Notes: generated from the sequence alone by a model not told the origin. A stretch of DNA of 64,000 nt from Herbaspirillum sp. AP02 (GCF_015767275.1 NZ_JADWMY010000013.1:62001-126000), one strand, 5' to 3'; counted from the first letter of the stretch, positions 34,107 through 43,510 are shown. Numbers and translations are program-made.

Positions 34107-36383
34107 TCAGGCCTTGGACTTGCCGTCCTGTGCCTTGGCCGCCGCCAGCGCGGTCATGTTGATGACGCGACGCACCGTGCTCGACGGGGTCAGCACATGC
34201 ACCGGTGCGGCCGCGCCCAGCAGGATGGGGCCGATGGTGGTGCCCTGGCCGCTGCTGGTCTTCAACACGTTGAAGAGGATGTTGGCGGCATCCAGGTTGG
34301 GGCAGACCAGCACGTTGGCCGCACCGGTGAGACCGCTGTCGGCCAGGCCGACGTTGTTGCGGATCTTTTCCGACAGGGCGGCGTCGCCGTGCAGTTCACC
34401 GGCCGATTCCACTTCCGGGGCCAGCTTCCTGAAGGCTTCATGCGCCTGCGCCATCTTGCGGGCCGACGGGCGCGAGGAGCTGCCATGGTTGGAGTGCGAC
34501 AGGAAGGCTACCTTGGGCGGCACGCCGAAACGCGCCACTTCTTCGGCGGCGGCCTTGGCGATGCGCGCCAGTTGCTCGGCGTCCGGGGTGTCGTTGACGT
34601 AGGTATCGGTGATGAAGAGGGTCTGGTCGGGCAGCAGCACGGCGTTCAATGCTGCGAATTCCTGGGCGCCGTCCTTCAGACCGATGACCTTTTCCACATG
34701 CGCCAGGTGGCCGTCGTAGTTGCCGTCCAGGCCGCACAGCATGGCATCGGCGTCACCGGCCTTGACCATCAGCGCGGCCAGCAGGCTGCCGCTGGCGCGC
34801 ACGTCGGCTTCGCTGCCGCCCTGGTATTGCGCGGCGTAGGCGGCCACGCGGGCATCGCTGGCGGGGTGGATGACTTGCACGTTCTGGCCGATCTTCAGGC
34901 GCAGGCCAGCCTTCTTGATACCGGCTTCGATGGCGTCCGGGCGGCCGACCAGGATGGGTGCGGCCAGGCCTTCGTCGGCCACGAACTGCACCGCGCGCAG
35001 GACGCGCTCGTCTTCACCGTCGGCATAGACCACGCGCTGCGCGGCCACCTTGGCGGTGTTGAAGACCGGCTGCATGAACATGCCGGTCTGGTAGATGAAG
35101 CGGGTCAGCTCTTCGCGGTAGGCGGCGTAGTCCTTGATGGGACGGGTCGCCACGCCGGACTCGGCGGCAGCCTTGGCCACGGCCGGGGCGATCTTCAGGA
35201 TCAGGCGCGAATCGAACGGGGTCGGGATCAGGTAGTCGGCACCGAACACCAGTTCCTTGCCGGGATAGGCGGCGCTGACTTCGGCGCTGGTCTCGGCCTT
35301 GGCCAGGTCGGCGATCTCGCGCACGCAGGCCAGCTTCATGGCTTCGGTGATCTTGGTGGCGCCGCAGTCCAGCGCGCCACGGAAGATGTAGGGGAAGCAC
35401 AGCACGTTGTTGACCTGGTTCGGATAGTCCGAACGGCCGGTGGCGATGATGCAGTCCGGGCGCACCGACTTGGCCAGTTCGGGGCGGATTTCCGGTTCCG
35501 GGTTGGCCAGGGCCAGGATGATGGGCTTGTCGGCCATGGTCTTGACCATCTCGGCGCTCAGCACGCCCGGGGCCGAGCAGCCCAGGAAGACGTCGGCGCC
35601 ATTGACCACGTCGGCCAGGGTGCGCGCCTCGGTCTTGATGGCGTAGCGTTGCTTGGAAGCGTCCAGGCCACCGGGGCGACCTTCATAGATGACGCCCTTG
35701 CTATCGACCATGAAGACGTTCTCGCGCTTCACACCCAGGCCGATCATCACTTCCACGCAGGCAATCGCAGCCGCGCCAGCGCCGGAGACGGCGATCTTGA
35801 CCGCGCCGATATCCTTGCCGACCAGTTCCAGGCCGTTCAGCAGGGCCGCCGAGGAGATGATGGCGGTGCCGTGCTGGTCATCGTGGAAGACCGGGATGTT
35901 CATGCGCGCCGACAGCTTCTGCTCGATGTAGAAGCACTCGGGGGCCTTGATGTCTTCCAGGTTGATGCCGCCCAGGGTCGGCTCCAGCGAGGCAATGATC
36001 TCGACCAGCTTGTCCGGGTCGGTCTCGGCCAGTTCGATGTCGAACACGTCCACGCCGGCAAACTTCTTGAACAGGCAACCCTTGCCTTCCATCACCGGCT
36101 TGGACGCCAGCGGACCGATGTTGCCCAGGCCCAGCACGGCGGTGCCGTTGGAGACCACGGCCACCAGGTTGCCGCGCGAGGTGTAGTCGAAGGCCTTCAG
36201 CGGATCGGCTTCGATATCCAGGCAGGGATAGGCCACGCCCGGCGAATAGGCCAGCGACAGGTCGCGCTGGTTGGACAGCGGCTTGGTGGGGCGGACTTCG
36301 ATCTTGCCGCGCGACGGGGTGCGATGGTATTCGCGGGCGGCGTCACGCAGGAGTTGCTCGGCGGCAGAAATTTGTTGGGTCAT
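34107..36383 (-). CDS. maeB: NADP-dependent malic enzyme, MaeB type
   Basis: A 758-residue two-domain enzyme. Residues about 1-430 form the malic enzyme, with the [12 protein letters not shown] start and the NADP motif [11 protein letters not shown]. Residues about 430-750 resemble phosphotransacetylase and are thought to regulate activity. It decarboxylates malate to pyruvate, making NADPH. The start ATG 36383 gives [12 protein letters not shown]. It is a single gene bounded by a strong terminator. Confidence 0.96.
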   Translation of the reverse strand: MTQQISAAEQLLRDAAREYHRTPSRGKIEVRPTKPLSNQRDLSLAYSPGVAYPCLDIEADPLKAFDYTSRGNLVAVVSNGTAVLGLGNIGPLASKPVMEGKGCLFKKFAGVDVFDIELAETDPDKLVEIIASLEPTLGGINLEDIKAPECFYIEQKLSARMNIPVFHDDQHGTAIISSAALLNGLELVGKDIGAVKIAVSGAGAAAIACVEVMIGLGVKRENVFMVDSKGVIYEGRPGGLDASKQRYAIKTEARTLADVVNGADVFLGCSAPGVLSAEMVKTMADKPIILALANPEPEIRPELAKSVRPDCIIATGRSDYPNQVNNVLCFPYIFRGALDCGATKITEAMKLACVREIADLAKAETSAEVSAAYPGKELVFGADYLIPTPFDSRLILKIAPAVAKAAAESGVATRPIKDYAAYREELTRFIYQTGMFMQPVFNTAKVAAQRVVYADGEDERVLRAVQFVADEGLAAPILVGRPDAIEAGIKKAGLRLKIGQNVQVIHPASDARVAAYAAQYQGGSEADVRASGSLLAALMVKAGDADAMLCGLDGNYDGHLAHVEKVIGLKDGAQEFAALNAVLLPDQTLFITDTYVNDTPDAEQLARIAKAAAEEVARFGVPPKVAFLSHSNHGSSSRPSARKMAQAHEAFRKLAPEVESAGELHGDAALSEKIRNNVGLADSGLTGAANVLVCPNLDAANILFNVLKTSSGQGTTIGPILLGAAAPVHVLTPSSTVRRVINMTALAAAKAQDGKSKA

Positions 36384-36831
36384 GATCTTGATGAGGGATT
36401 AACGGTCTTGAGGAAGCGAGGGCCGGATGCAGGCGGCTCGCGTTCGCTGTTCTGGTTTCCTGGTCTGAATGCGGCGGGCCGATCGCGCAGGGTGCTGCGT
36501 TCTCGTCGGCTCGGATAATGGGTGCGGGAACCGGTGACCGGCTCCACGCGCCTGCCTCCGCCCGCTCCGGGCTTGTGGCCGCCGGAACGGGTGCGGGGAG
36601 GGGGATATTACCTAAAATTTCAACATTCGGGTTTTTTGTGCGTATGTCTGCTTTGAGCGAAGTCTTGTCGGCTGTCTGTTACAAGCTGTTTCCATCTCGT
36701 TGATTGTCGACACATCTCTTCGAGATGAAGGCGCGCATAATCCATTTGTCGGCGATCCCGTTCGTCCATGGGTTGAATGTGGGTCGCTGTGTCTACATTT
36801 GTCGTCATTACCGTAACGGCAGGAGCCCGCC
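36384..36831. other. 448-bp divergent intergenic region between maeB and the DUF2076 gene
   Basis: I see no convincing gene. It should contain the promoters for both divergent genes. Small dyads are TGTCGACA (36705-36712) and CATCTC-N3-GAGATG (36713-36727). A T-rich run near 36630-36640 and an AT-rich patch at 36605-36630 are the likeliest promoter area for maeB. AGGAG precedes the DUF2076 start. Confidence 0.4.
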
Positions 36832-37599
36832 ATGATGAATCCGCAAGAAACCCAAGCCCTTCAGGATTTTCTCCAACAATTGACCCAGGTACGGGGCATC
36901 ACCAAGGATGCCCAGGCCGATGCGATGATCGCCCAGGCGGTCGCGCAGCAGCCGGATGCGGCCTATCTGCTGGTGCAGCGGGCGCTGCTGATGGAGCAGG
37001 CGCTCAACGCCAGCAAGGCCCAGGTCAGCGCGTTGCAGGCCCAGGTACAGGCGCTGCAGGCCGGTGGCGCCCGTGAACCCGGTTTTCTGGATGGCAATGC
37101 CTGGGGCCATGCACCGTCTGGCGCACGTCCGCAGGCGGTGCCGGCGTCGACTTATCCACCAGCTTATGCAGCGGCGCCCGCACCGGCACCGGCCTATGCG
37201 TCACCTGCGCCAGCGCCGGCCTATCAGGCCGCACCGGCGCCGTCTTCAGGCTTCTTCGGGGGCGGCATGGGCAGCGTGCTGGGCAGTGTCGCCGCCACGG
37301 CAGCCGGCGTGGCCGGCGGTGCTTTCCTGTACCAGGGCATCGAGCACATGTTCAATGGCAATGGCGGTGCCGGCCTGGCGCGCCAGAATGGCCTGAGCGC
37401 TCCTGTGGAAAACATCGAGAACACCACGGTCAACAATTACTACGGCAGCGATGGCGAGCGCAAATCAGACCTGGCCAGCAATGCCAGCGGTAGTGGCAGC
37501 AGTAATGACAGCAGTGACTTCGGCTCCAGCAGCGATCTGGCAGACCTGAGCAACTTCGATCTGGATGACAGCGGCGGTTACGACGATTCGCTGGTATGA
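36832..37599 (+). CDS. DUF2076 family protein
   Basis: A 255-residue protein. The N-terminal about 85 residues are helical (Q-E-T-Q-A-L-Q-D-F-L-Q-Q-L-T to A-L-Q-A-Q-V-Q-A-L-Q) and match DUF2076 in style. They are followed by an Ala/Pro/Tyr-rich linker (about 95-140), a Gly-rich hydrophobic segment (about 143-170) and an acidic, Ser-rich tail ending S-G-G-Y-D-D-S-L-V. There is no signal peptide. Function is unknown; the hydrophobic Gly-rich part may associate with membrane. Confidence 0.8.
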   Translation: MMNPQETQALQDFLQQLTQVRGITKDAQADAMIAQAVAQQPDAAYLLVQRALLMEQALNASKAQVSALQAQVQALQAGGAREPGFLDGNAWGHAPSGARPQAVPASTYPPAYAAAPAPAPAYASPAPAPAYQAAPAPSSGFFGGGMGSVLGSVAATAAGVAGGAFLYQGIEHMFNGNGGAGLARQNGLSAPVENIENTTVNNYYGSDGERKSDLASNASGSGSSNDSSDFGSSSDLADLSNFDLDDSGGYDDSLV

Positions 37600-37662
37600 G
37601 CGCATGAGGTCATGCGCATTTGGCGTGATCGCCAGATTGCCAGATTGACTGATGGAAGAAGA

Positions 37663-37688
37663 AAAGCCAGCTCCGCGGAGCTGGCTTT
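37663..37688. terminator. Bidirectional terminator between DUF2076 and M24 genes
   Basis: A perfect palindrome: AAAGCCAGCTC pairs with GAGCTGGCTTT around CGCG. The plus strand continues CTTGTTTTC, and the minus strand continues into CTTTTCTTC. It serves the two convergent genes ending at 37599 and 37715. Confidence 0.87.
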
Positions 37689-37714
37689 CTTGTTTTCGCT
37701 CAGGCTGTCATGGC

Positions 37715-38413
37715 TCAAAGAGGATAGTGCTCATCTTCCAGCAGCATGTCTTCGAAGAAGGCGCCGAAACGATGCTGCGGATCGCGCAGGTGGATTTCCA
37801 GGATCCAGCGCATGGTCGCCGGCGCCTGCTCGAACTCGGCCAGTGCACCGGTGTGGATGGCGGCATGCGGGAAATCGGACACGCGGTGGCCCGGCAGGTC
37901 GAAATTGAGTTCCCAGCCCATGGCGCGTGCCGTCTTGTCGGCGAAGTCATAGAGCTGGCGCCCGCTCAGTTGCTGCCGGTCCCAGGCCTGGCGTGCCTGG
38001 TGGAAGAGTTCCTCGGCATCGCGGGCGCAGCGTGCATAGTCGGCATGTTGTCCGACCGTGAAGGTCTTGCCGCCATCGCCTTCCCAGGCATCCACCCGGG
38101 GGGCGATGTCGAGGAAGAAGAGATCGTTCTCCCCCAGCACCACGCCGGGCTCGGAGGCCAGTTTCATGGGCTTGATGGTATTGCGCCCGAAACGCACGCG
38201 GGTGGGGTGCCAGCTCAGGGCCAGGCCCATGCCGGCCATCTCCTGCTTGGCCATGGCCACCGCGTCTTCTTCCACCATGCCCGGCATGACGCGCTCGGCG
38301 ATGCGGGCGATGGCTTCGCGGGTCTTGCGCCGCGCCAGCAGCATGCCGTCCACGGAAAAGGCGGGGCCGACGCGTTCGGCCGGCAGGGAAACGGAGGGGG
38401 TAGGGGATGACAT
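37715..38413 (-). CDS. M24 family metallopeptidase-like protein (pita-bread fold)
   Basis: A 232-residue protein with M24-type metal ligands: two Asp in F-F-L-D-I-A-P-R-V-D-A-W-E-G-D-G-G-K-T-F, the His in D-L-P-G-H-R-V, one Glu in I-L-E-I-H-L-R-D and a final Glu in F-F-E-D-M-L-L. It consists of the catalytic fold only, shorter than full Xaa-Pro aminopeptidases. Homologues include aminopeptidases and creatinase-type enzymes, so the substrate is open. It is divergent from the GlxA-type regulator. Confidence 0.8.
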   Translation of the reverse strand: MSSPTPSVSLPAERVGPAFSVDGMLLARRKTREAIARIAERVMPGMVEEDAVAMAKQEMAGMGLALSWHPTRVRFGRNTIKPMKLASEPGVVLGENDLFFLDIAPRVDAWEGDGGKTFTVGQHADYARCARDAEELFHQARQAWDRQQLSGRQLYDFADKTARAMGWELNFDLPGHRVSDFPHAAIHTGALAEFEQAPATMRWILEIHLRDPQHRFGAFFEDMLLEDEHYPL

Positions 38414-38521
38414 GCAGAGCTCCTGGTGGTCATGCCGGCGGTGCGGCGGGAGCGAGGATTATCGCGGCGCCACCGCAAGCAGGGATGCGCATTCGGCCTG
38501 GGCTTTCGGCCAGTCTGAAGG

Positions 38522-38555
38522 TGAATCCGGCCAGCACCGGCGCTGGCCGGATTCA
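38522..38555. repeat. 14-bp perfect stem palindrome in a divergent intergenic region
   Basis: TGAATCCGGCCAGC (38522-38535) pairs exactly with 38542-38555 around the 6-base loop ACCGGC. There is no T-run, and it lies between divergently transcribed genes, so a terminator role is not expected. It could be an operator, a repetitive extragenic palindrome or leader structure of the GlxA-type gene. Confidence 0.6.
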
Positions 38556-38684
38556 GCTGTCGTCTGGCCGAAGCGCAATGGCACTGCCGCAGCGGCCAGC
38601 CCATGCGCGTGCCACAATTGCGCTCTGCCGACGGCATGCGGTCAGGCCTGCATGCCGTTTTCCGACCCCTGGTGCGATCCCCCC

Positions 38685-39653
38685 ATGAAGACAGTGACAG
38701 TCGTGATTTTCGATGGCGTGCAATCGCTGGATGTGTCCGGCCCGCTGGACGTGTTCTCCGAGGCCAACCGGTTTTTGCTGCCGGGTGACCGCTATCGCCT
38801 GCAGACCGTCAGCGTGGATGGCACGGCAGTGACTTGTTCCAACGGCCTGGGCTTGAACGCCAGCCTTACCTGGCGCGACGCCGACGACGAGGATGAGCTC
38901 TTGCTGGTGGCCGGTGGCCCGACGCTGGTGGAGCGTCGCTTCGATCCCGCCATCCAGGCGTGGTTGCGCCAGGCCTGCGCCCGTGCCGGCAAGTTCGGCT
39001 CGATTTGCAATGGCGCGTTCATGCTGGGGCGGGCCGGGCTGCTGGATCACCGCACCGTCACCACCCACTGGAATGATGCCGCCGCGTTGGCCACGCTGTG
39101 TCCGCTGGCGCGGGTCGAGGCCGATCGCATCTATGTCCAGGACGAGGGCCTGTACACCTCGGCCGGCGTCACCGCCGGCATCGATCTGGCGCTCTACCTG
39201 CTGCGTCAGGATCATGGCGCCGAGTTGGCCCTGAACGTGGCCAAGCGGCTGGTGGTGGTGATGCAGCGCAGCGGCGGCCAGTCGCAGTTCAGTCCCTATC
39301 TCGATCACCTGGCCCCCCCCGATTCCCCCATCGCCGAGGTACAGCGCCATGTGCTGGCCAATCTCAGGCAGCCGCTGTCGGTGGCCGAACTGGCGGCCGT
39401 GGCGCGCATGAGTCTGCGCAGTTTCTCCCGCAGTTTTTCACGCGAGGCGGGCATGGCGCCGGCCGAGTTCGTGCAGCGCGCCCGCATCGATGCCGCACGC
39501 GCTCAACTGGAGCACGGCACCGCGCCGATCAAGGCGATTGCCTACGCCTGTGGCTTCGGCGATGCCGGTCGCATGCGCAATGCCTTCGTGCGGGTGCTGG
39601 GGGTGAGTCCGCAGCGTTATCGGGAGTCCTTTGGCCAGGACCTGGGCACCTGA
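38685..39653 (+). CDS. GlxA family transcriptional regulator (DJ-1/PfpI plus AraC HTH)
   Basis: A 322-residue protein. The N-terminal about 190 residues form a DJ-1/PfpI-like domain; the nucleophile-elbow position reads G-S-I-C-N-G-A-F and so retains Cys. The C-terminal about 100 residues hold two AraC-type HTHs (L-S-V-A-E-L-A-A-V-A-R-M-S-L-R-S-F-S-R and P-I-K-A-I-A-Y-A-C-G-F-G-D-A-G-R-M). ATG 38685 gives M-K-T-V-T-V-V-I-F-D-G-V. Targets are unknown; the divergent M24 gene is a candidate. Confidence 0.9.
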   Translation: MKTVTVVIFDGVQSLDVSGPLDVFSEANRFLLPGDRYRLQTVSVDGTAVTCSNGLGLNASLTWRDADDEDELLLVAGGPTLVERRFDPAIQAWLRQACARAGKFGSICNGAFMLGRAGLLDHRTVTTHWNDAAALATLCPLARVEADRIYVQDEGLYTSAGVTAGIDLALYLLRQDHGAELALNVAKRLVVVMQRSGGQSQFSPYLDHLAPPDSPIAEVQRHVLANLRQPLSVAELAAVARMSLRSFSRSFSREAGMAPAEFVQRARIDAARAQLEHGTAPIKAIAYACGFGDAGRMRNAFVRVLGVSPQRYRESFGQDLGT

Positions 39654-39715
39654 TACGGCCGGGCTCAAGTCTGCGGTGTGGCGCGGGAGGTACAACGCAA
39701 ACCGGGAATCGGTAA

Positions 39716-39737
39716 AAATATGATGAACATCATATTT
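39716..39737. promoter_or_regulatory. TetR-1 operator, copy 1 (AAATATGATG-AA-CATCATATTT)
   Basis: A perfect 10-2-10 inverted repeat 17 bp before the TetR-1 start. The same core, with two changes near the centre, recurs at 40393-40414 before the SDR gene, so it is probably the autoregulatory operator of TetR-1. Confidence 0.8.
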
Positions 39738-39753
39738 GTGCTATTGTGCTCCC

Positions 39754-40335
39754 ATGAATTCCACCGCACCCAGCAAGAAGGAGCAGTCCCACCAGCGCAT
39801 CGTGGCCGCCGCCGCGCGGGCGATGCGTCGCAGCGGCTTCAAGGGCGTCAGCGTGGCCGAGGTCATGAAAGAGGCCGGGCTGACCCATGGTGGCTTCTAC
39901 GCCCACTTTGCCTCGCGGGATGCCTTGCTGGCCGAGGCGGTCAGCCATGCCAGCCGCGACAGTGCGACGCTGATCATGAACCACGTCGGTAAGCAGGCGG
40001 GCGCCGGCGGCGAGTGCTTCCGGGCCTACGTGAACGCCTATCTGTCCGACTCCCAGATCGAGGCCTGCGAAAACGGTTGCCCGGTGGCGGCGCTGTGCAG
40101 CGAGATGCGCGGCCAGACGCCGGAGGTGATGGCGTCCTCGCGCGAGGCCATCCACAGCCTGCAGCAACTGGTGCGCGAGGTCTTGCCAGCCCATCATGGC
40201 GAGCAGGCGAGCTGGATGGTGGCCGCGACCCTCAGCGGCGCGCTGCAGATGGCACGCGTGATGGGCAACACCCCGCAGGGACGCGCCTTGCTGGCATCCA
40301 CCCGGGCCGAATTGCTGGCACGCTACGCAGACTGA
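39754..40335 (+). CDS. TetR/AcrR family regulator (TetR-1)
   Basis: A 193-residue repressor. The HTH is in the first about 55 residues (I-V-A-A-A-A-R-A-M-R-R-S-G-F-K-G-V-S-V-A-E-V through G-L-T-H-G-G-F-Y-A-H-F). ATG 39754 gives M-N-S-T-A-P-S-K-K-E-Q; an upstream in-frame ATG at 39736 overlaps the operator. It is followed by an intrinsic terminator and then by a second operator in front of the SDR gene at 40514, the likely target. Confidence 0.92.
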   Translation: MNSTAPSKKEQSHQRIVAAAARAMRRSGFKGVSVAEVMKEAGLTHGGFYAHFASRDALLAEAVSHASRDSATLIMNHVGKQAGAGGECFRAYVNAYLSDSQIEACENGCPVAALCSEMRGQTPEVMASSREAIHSLQQLVREVLPAHHGEQASWMVAATLSGALQMARVMGNTPQGRALLASTRAELLARYAD

Positions 40336-40350
40336 ACAGGAAACTTGAGC

Positions 40351-40386
40351 CAGGGCGCCCGGGATCGGGTGGCGCCCTGTTTTTTT
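40351..40386 (+). terminator. Intrinsic terminator of TetR-1
   Basis: CAGGGCGCC (40351-40359) and GGCGCCCTG (40371-40379) form a perfect 9-bp stem followed by seven T (40380-40386). It separates the TetR-1 transcript from the SDR promoter that starts just beyond. Confidence 0.93.
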
Positions 40387-40392
40387 ACCCAT

Positions 40393-40414
40393 GAATATGA
40401 TGATTATCATATTT
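40393..40414. promoter_or_regulatory. TetR-1 operator, copy 2, upstream of the SDR gene
   Basis: The core ATATGATGATTATCATAT differs from copy 1 at two central positions; AATATGAT (40394-40401) and ATCATATT (40406-40413) are inverted repeats. It lies between the TetR-1 terminator and the SDR gene, 100 bp before its start. Confidence 0.75.
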
Positions 40415-40513
40415 TTGTTTGACCCGATCACAAGACGCTTGATTGCCAACCCGGATCGAGGCCGGACAGACCGGCTTCACTGACCCCACAGAACTCCATT
40501 GAAAGGAAAGATC

Positions 40514-41218
40514 ATGAAACTCGAAAACGCTGTCGTCCTGGTGACCGGTGCCAACCGCGGCCTGGGCCTGGAATTCGCCAAGCAAGTACTGGAGCGCGGC
40601 GCCCGTCGCGTCTATGCCGGTGCGCGTGATATCACCTCGGTCAAGCTGGCCGGCGTGGAGCCGATCGAGCTCGACGTGACCAGGCCCGAGCAGGTCAAGG
40701 CCGCCGCGGAACGCATCGGCGACCTGAGCGTGCTGATCAACAACGCCGGCATCGCCCGCGTAGGCGGCCTGCTGCACGCCGGTGCGCAGGAACAACTGCA
40801 GGATCACCTCAACACCAACCTGTTCGGCATGCTCAACCTGAGCCAGGCCTTCGCCCCCGTGCTGGCGCGCCAGGGTGGCGGCGCGCTGGTCAACGTGCTG
40901 TCGGTGATCAGCATGGTCAATTCGCCGATGCTGGCGGCCTACGGGGTTTCCAAGGCAGCGGCCTGGTCGCTGACCAATGGCCTGCGCCAGGAACTGCGTG
41001 AGCAGGGGACGCAGGTCATGGGCGTCCACGCCGGTTTCATCGATACCGACCTGACCCGCGGTTTTGACGCCCCCAAGTCGCGCCCGGAAGATGTGGTGCG
41101 CCAGACCCTGGATGCACTGGAAGCCGGTGCGCTGGAGGTCTTCGTCGATGAGGTCAGCCGCCAGGTGCATCAGGCCCTGTCGTCCTCGGTTTACCTGCAG
41201 GACGCGCTGGCCCGCTGA
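40514..41218 (+). CDS. Short-chain dehydrogenase/reductase (TetR-1 linked)
   Basis: A 234-residue classical SDR. The cofactor motif is T-G-A-N-R-G-L-G (near residue 11), with N-N-A-G in the core and catalytic Y-G-V-S-K in the second half. ATG 40514 is preceded by AAAGGAAAG, so the ATG at 40499 is unlikely. The substrate is unknown. TetR-1 operator copy 2 upstream suggests that it detoxifies or converts the compound sensed by TetR-1. Confidence 0.9.
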   Translation: MKLENAVVLVTGANRGLGLEFAKQVLERGARRVYAGARDITSVKLAGVEPIELDVTRPEQVKAAAERIGDLSVLINNAGIARVGGLLHAGAQEQLQDHLNTNLFGMLNLSQAFAPVLARQGGGALVNVLSVISMVNSPMLAAYGVSKAAAWSLTNGLRQELREQGTQVMGVHAGFIDTDLTRGFDAPKSRPEDVVRQTLDALEAGALEVFVDEVSRQVHQALSSSVYLQDALAR

Positions 41219-41236
41219 GTTGCGGCGTCATGACTC

Positions 41237-41257
41237 GGCCCGCCCACGCGGCGGGCC
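41237..41257 (+). terminator. Possible weak terminator after the SDR gene
   Basis: GGCCCGCC (41237-41244) pairs with GGCGGGCC (41250-41257) around a 5-base loop, 18 bp after the SDR stop. There is no T-run, so termination efficiency is doubtful. Confidence 0.4.
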
Positions 41258-41325
41258 CGCCTGGAGGCGGAACTTTTGGCGTACAATGATCATCTATTTT
41301 CGAAGTTGATCGACAGGAGCGCGCC

Positions 41326-41943
41326 ATGCGCAAATCCAACGCCGAAACCGCCGAAACCAGGAAGCGCATCCTCGCCATCGCCTCCGGGCTGTTTCTCAAG
41401 AATGGCATCGCCGCCACCGCCATTTCCGACGTCATGTCCGCTGCCGGGCTGACGCAGGGCGGCTTCTATCGTCACTTCACCTCCAAGGAACACCTCGTTG
41501 CCGACGCCAACGCGGTGGCCTTCGACTTCATCGTTGCCAACCTCGACGAGGTCACGCGCGGCATGTCACCCCGCGAGGCGGTGCAGCAGATCGTCTTCTA
41601 CTACCTGCGCCAGCACATGGGCCAGGACCCCCGCATGCTTTGTCCGCTGGCCAATCTGTCCACCGAACTGGGTCACGCCGACCAGCAGGTCAAGGAAGTG
41701 GTCACGGCCGGCTATTCGCGCTTCGTCAAGCTGTTCGCCGCCCACCTGATGCGGCTGGACTACCAGGACTACATCGGCCTGGCCGAATCCATCGTCTCGG
41801 TCATCGTCGGCGCGGTCTCGCTGGCCCGCATGGCCGATGACCAGGCCCTGGTCGATACCATCGTCAGCAACGCCGAAAACACTGTCAAGCTGCTCATGCA
41901 GAGCGCTCCCACCCAGACCGATCTGGTCACCGCCCGCCCATAA
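41326..41943 (+). CDS. TetR/AcrR family regulator (TetR-2)
   Basis: A 205-residue regulator. The HTH region (T-R-K-R-I-L-A-I-A-S-G-L-F through M-S-A-A-G-L-T-Q-G-G-F-Y-R-H-F) is nearly the same as in TetR-3 at 47858-48454, so the two may recognise related DNA. A GATCA-N14-TGATC repeat (41288-41311) lies just upstream and could be its operator. ATG 41326 is preceded by ACAGGAG. It converges on the RND outer-membrane gene across a terminator; its target is not evident. Confidence 0.9.
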   Translation: MRKSNAETAETRKRILAIASGLFLKNGIAATAISDVMSAAGLTQGGFYRHFTSKEHLVADANAVAFDFIVANLDEVTRGMSPREAVQQIVFYYLRQHMGQDPRMLCPLANLSTELGHADQQVKEVVTAGYSRFVKLFAAHLMRLDYQDYIGLAESIVSVIVGAVSLARMADDQALVDTIVSNAENTVKLLMQSAPTQTDLVTARP

Positions 41944-41947
41944 AAAA

Positions 41948-41975
41948 ATCCCGCCAGGATTGCTCCTGTCGGGAT
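41948..41975. terminator. Bidirectional terminator between TetR-2 and the RND outer-membrane gene
   Basis: A 12-base stem with one mismatch: ATCCCGCCAGGA (41948-41959) against TCCTGTCGGGAT (41964-41975) with a TTGC loop. Seven A precede it (41942-41948), supplying the T-run for the minus-strand RND operon. It also ends the plus-strand TetR-2 transcript. Confidence 0.88.
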
Positions 41976-42022
41976 AAAGTCGCCGCCCCTTGGCGGACAG
42001 CGACGCTCCACGGGGATGGTGC

Positions 42023-43510
42023 TCAGTCCTTGCGGGCCAGCCGCCTGTCGGTGGTGGCGGCGCTGCCACTGCGCTGTTCCTGCCAGCCTCCGCCCAGCGA
42101 CTTGTACAGCGCGATGCGGTTCTGCACTTCGGCCAGGCCGGTACGGATGGTCTGCTGCTGGCTGGCGAACCAGGCACGTTGCGCATCGAGGTAGTCGAGG
42201 TAGCTGGCTTCGCCGCTGTCATAGCGCAGCCTGGCCAGGTCATGGCGCTGCTGTTCAGCACGCTCCTGGGCCTGCACCGCACGCAGCTCGGCGCCCAGCG
42301 TTGCCTGTCCGGCCAGGGCGTCGGCCACTTCGCGGAAGGCCACCTGGATCGTCTTTTCGTACTGGGCCACGGCGATATCGCGGTCGGCCTGGGCCACGCC
42401 GAGATTGGCGCGATTACGGCCACCATCAAAGATCGGCAGGGTGATCGAAGGCAGGAAGCTCCAGGCCCGGCCGCCGGATTCGAACAGGCCATTCAAGGCA
42501 TCACTGGCCGAACCGAAGCTGCCGGTCAGGCTGATGCGCGGGAAGAAGGCCGCCCGGGCCGCGCCGATGTTGGCATTGGCGGCACGCAGCAGGGCTTCCT
42601 GCTGGGCGATGTCGGGGCGCCCCGTGAGCAGGTCCGAAGGCAGACCGGCGGGCAACTCGGCGATGACGCTGCCGTTCCAGTCGGTGTCGGCGGCCGGCAG
42701 CAGGCTAGCCGGGATCGGCTGGCCGATCAGCAGGGCCAGTGCATTCTGGTCCAGGGCGCGCTGGCGTTGGGCTTGCAACAAGGCGATGCGGGCGGCTTCC
42801 AGCAGCGAATCGGACTGGCGCAGGTCGTAGTCGGAGCTGGCGCCCATCTCGCGCAGGCTGACCTGGCGCTGGTGCGAGGCCGTGCGGCTGTCCAGCGTCT
42901 GGCGCGCCAGCGCCAGCAGGCGTTCGTCGGCCACCAAGGCTTCATAGGTGTAGGCCACCTGCGCCACCACGCTGATCTGCGTGGTCTTGCGGGCTTGCTC
43001 GGTGGCGCTGAAGCGTTCCAGTGCCGCGCCGCTCAGGTTGCGCACCCGGCCGAACAGATCCAGCTCGAAGGCGGTTACGCCCAGGCCCACGCTGTAGGCG
43101 GTGGTCAGGCCCCCCTTGCCGGCCGGAGCCACCGTATTCGGGGTTTCCTGGCGGGCGCCGGAGACGCCCAGGTTCAGCGTCGGCAGGCGGTCGGCCGACT
43201 GCACCTGGTAGAGGGAGCGCGCCCGCTCGATGTTCAGGGCGGCCACGCGCAGGTCGCGATTGTGATCCAGGGCCAGGCTGATGAGCTGGCGCAGCGATGG
43301 ATCGCGGAAGAACTGCTGCCAGGGCAGGCTGGCCGCCGACGGCGCCTCGCTGCCGCCGGCGTTGGCATTGGCGTTGGCGCTAGCGGCCAGATCGGCCGGC
43401 CACTGGGTCTGCACCGGCAGGGCCGGGCGTTCATAGGTGGGGGCCAGCGAGCAACCGGCCAGCAGGGTCGCCAGCAGAGACGCGGCGCCCAGGTGTTTGA
43501 TGACGTTCAT
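42023..43510 (-). CDS. RND efflux outer-membrane factor lipoprotein (OprM/NodT family)
   Basis: A 495-residue TolC-like channel. The signal ends L-L-A-G-C with lipidated C20. Two internally similar outer-membrane efflux halves follow, including G-R-P-D-I-A-Q-Q-E in the middle. Its ATG overlaps the stop of the RND pump gene by 4 bases (43507-43510), so it is translationally coupled as the last gene of the operon. An N-A-N-A-N-A-G-G stretch follows the lipid anchor. Confidence 0.93.
   Translation of the reverse strand: MNVIKHLGAASLLATLLAGCSLAPTYERPALPVQTQWPADLAASANANANAGGSEAPSAASLPWQQFFRDPSLRQLISLALDHNRDLRVAALNIERARSLYQVQSADRLPTLNLGVSGARQETPNTVAPAGKGGLTTAYSVGLGVTAFELDLFGRVRNLSGAALERFSATEQARKTTQISVVAQVAYTYEALVADERLLALARQTLDSRTASHQRQVSLREMGASSDYDLRQSDSLLEAARIALLQAQRQRALDQNALALLIGQPIPASLLPAADTDWNGSVIAELPAGLPSDLLTGRPDIAQQEALLRAANANIGAARAAFFPRISLTGSFGSASDALNGLFESGGRAWSFLPSITLPIFDGGRNRANLGVAQADRDIAVAQYEKTIQVAFREVADALAGQATLGAELRAVQAQERAEQQRHDLARLRYDSGEASYLDYLDAQRAWFASQQQTIRTGLAEVQNRIALYKSLGGGWQEQRSGSAATTDRRLARKD

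Noticed and set aside
34197-36518. A 773-codon open frame opposite maeB
   Set aside because: Low-complexity His/Gly/Gln-rich composition and complete overlap with maeB mark it as a shadow of the real gene.
41288-41311. GATCA-N14-TGATC as a firm TetR-2 operator
   Set aside because: The arms are only 5 bases with GATC self-symmetry, common by chance; I mention it with the gene but do not list it as a site.
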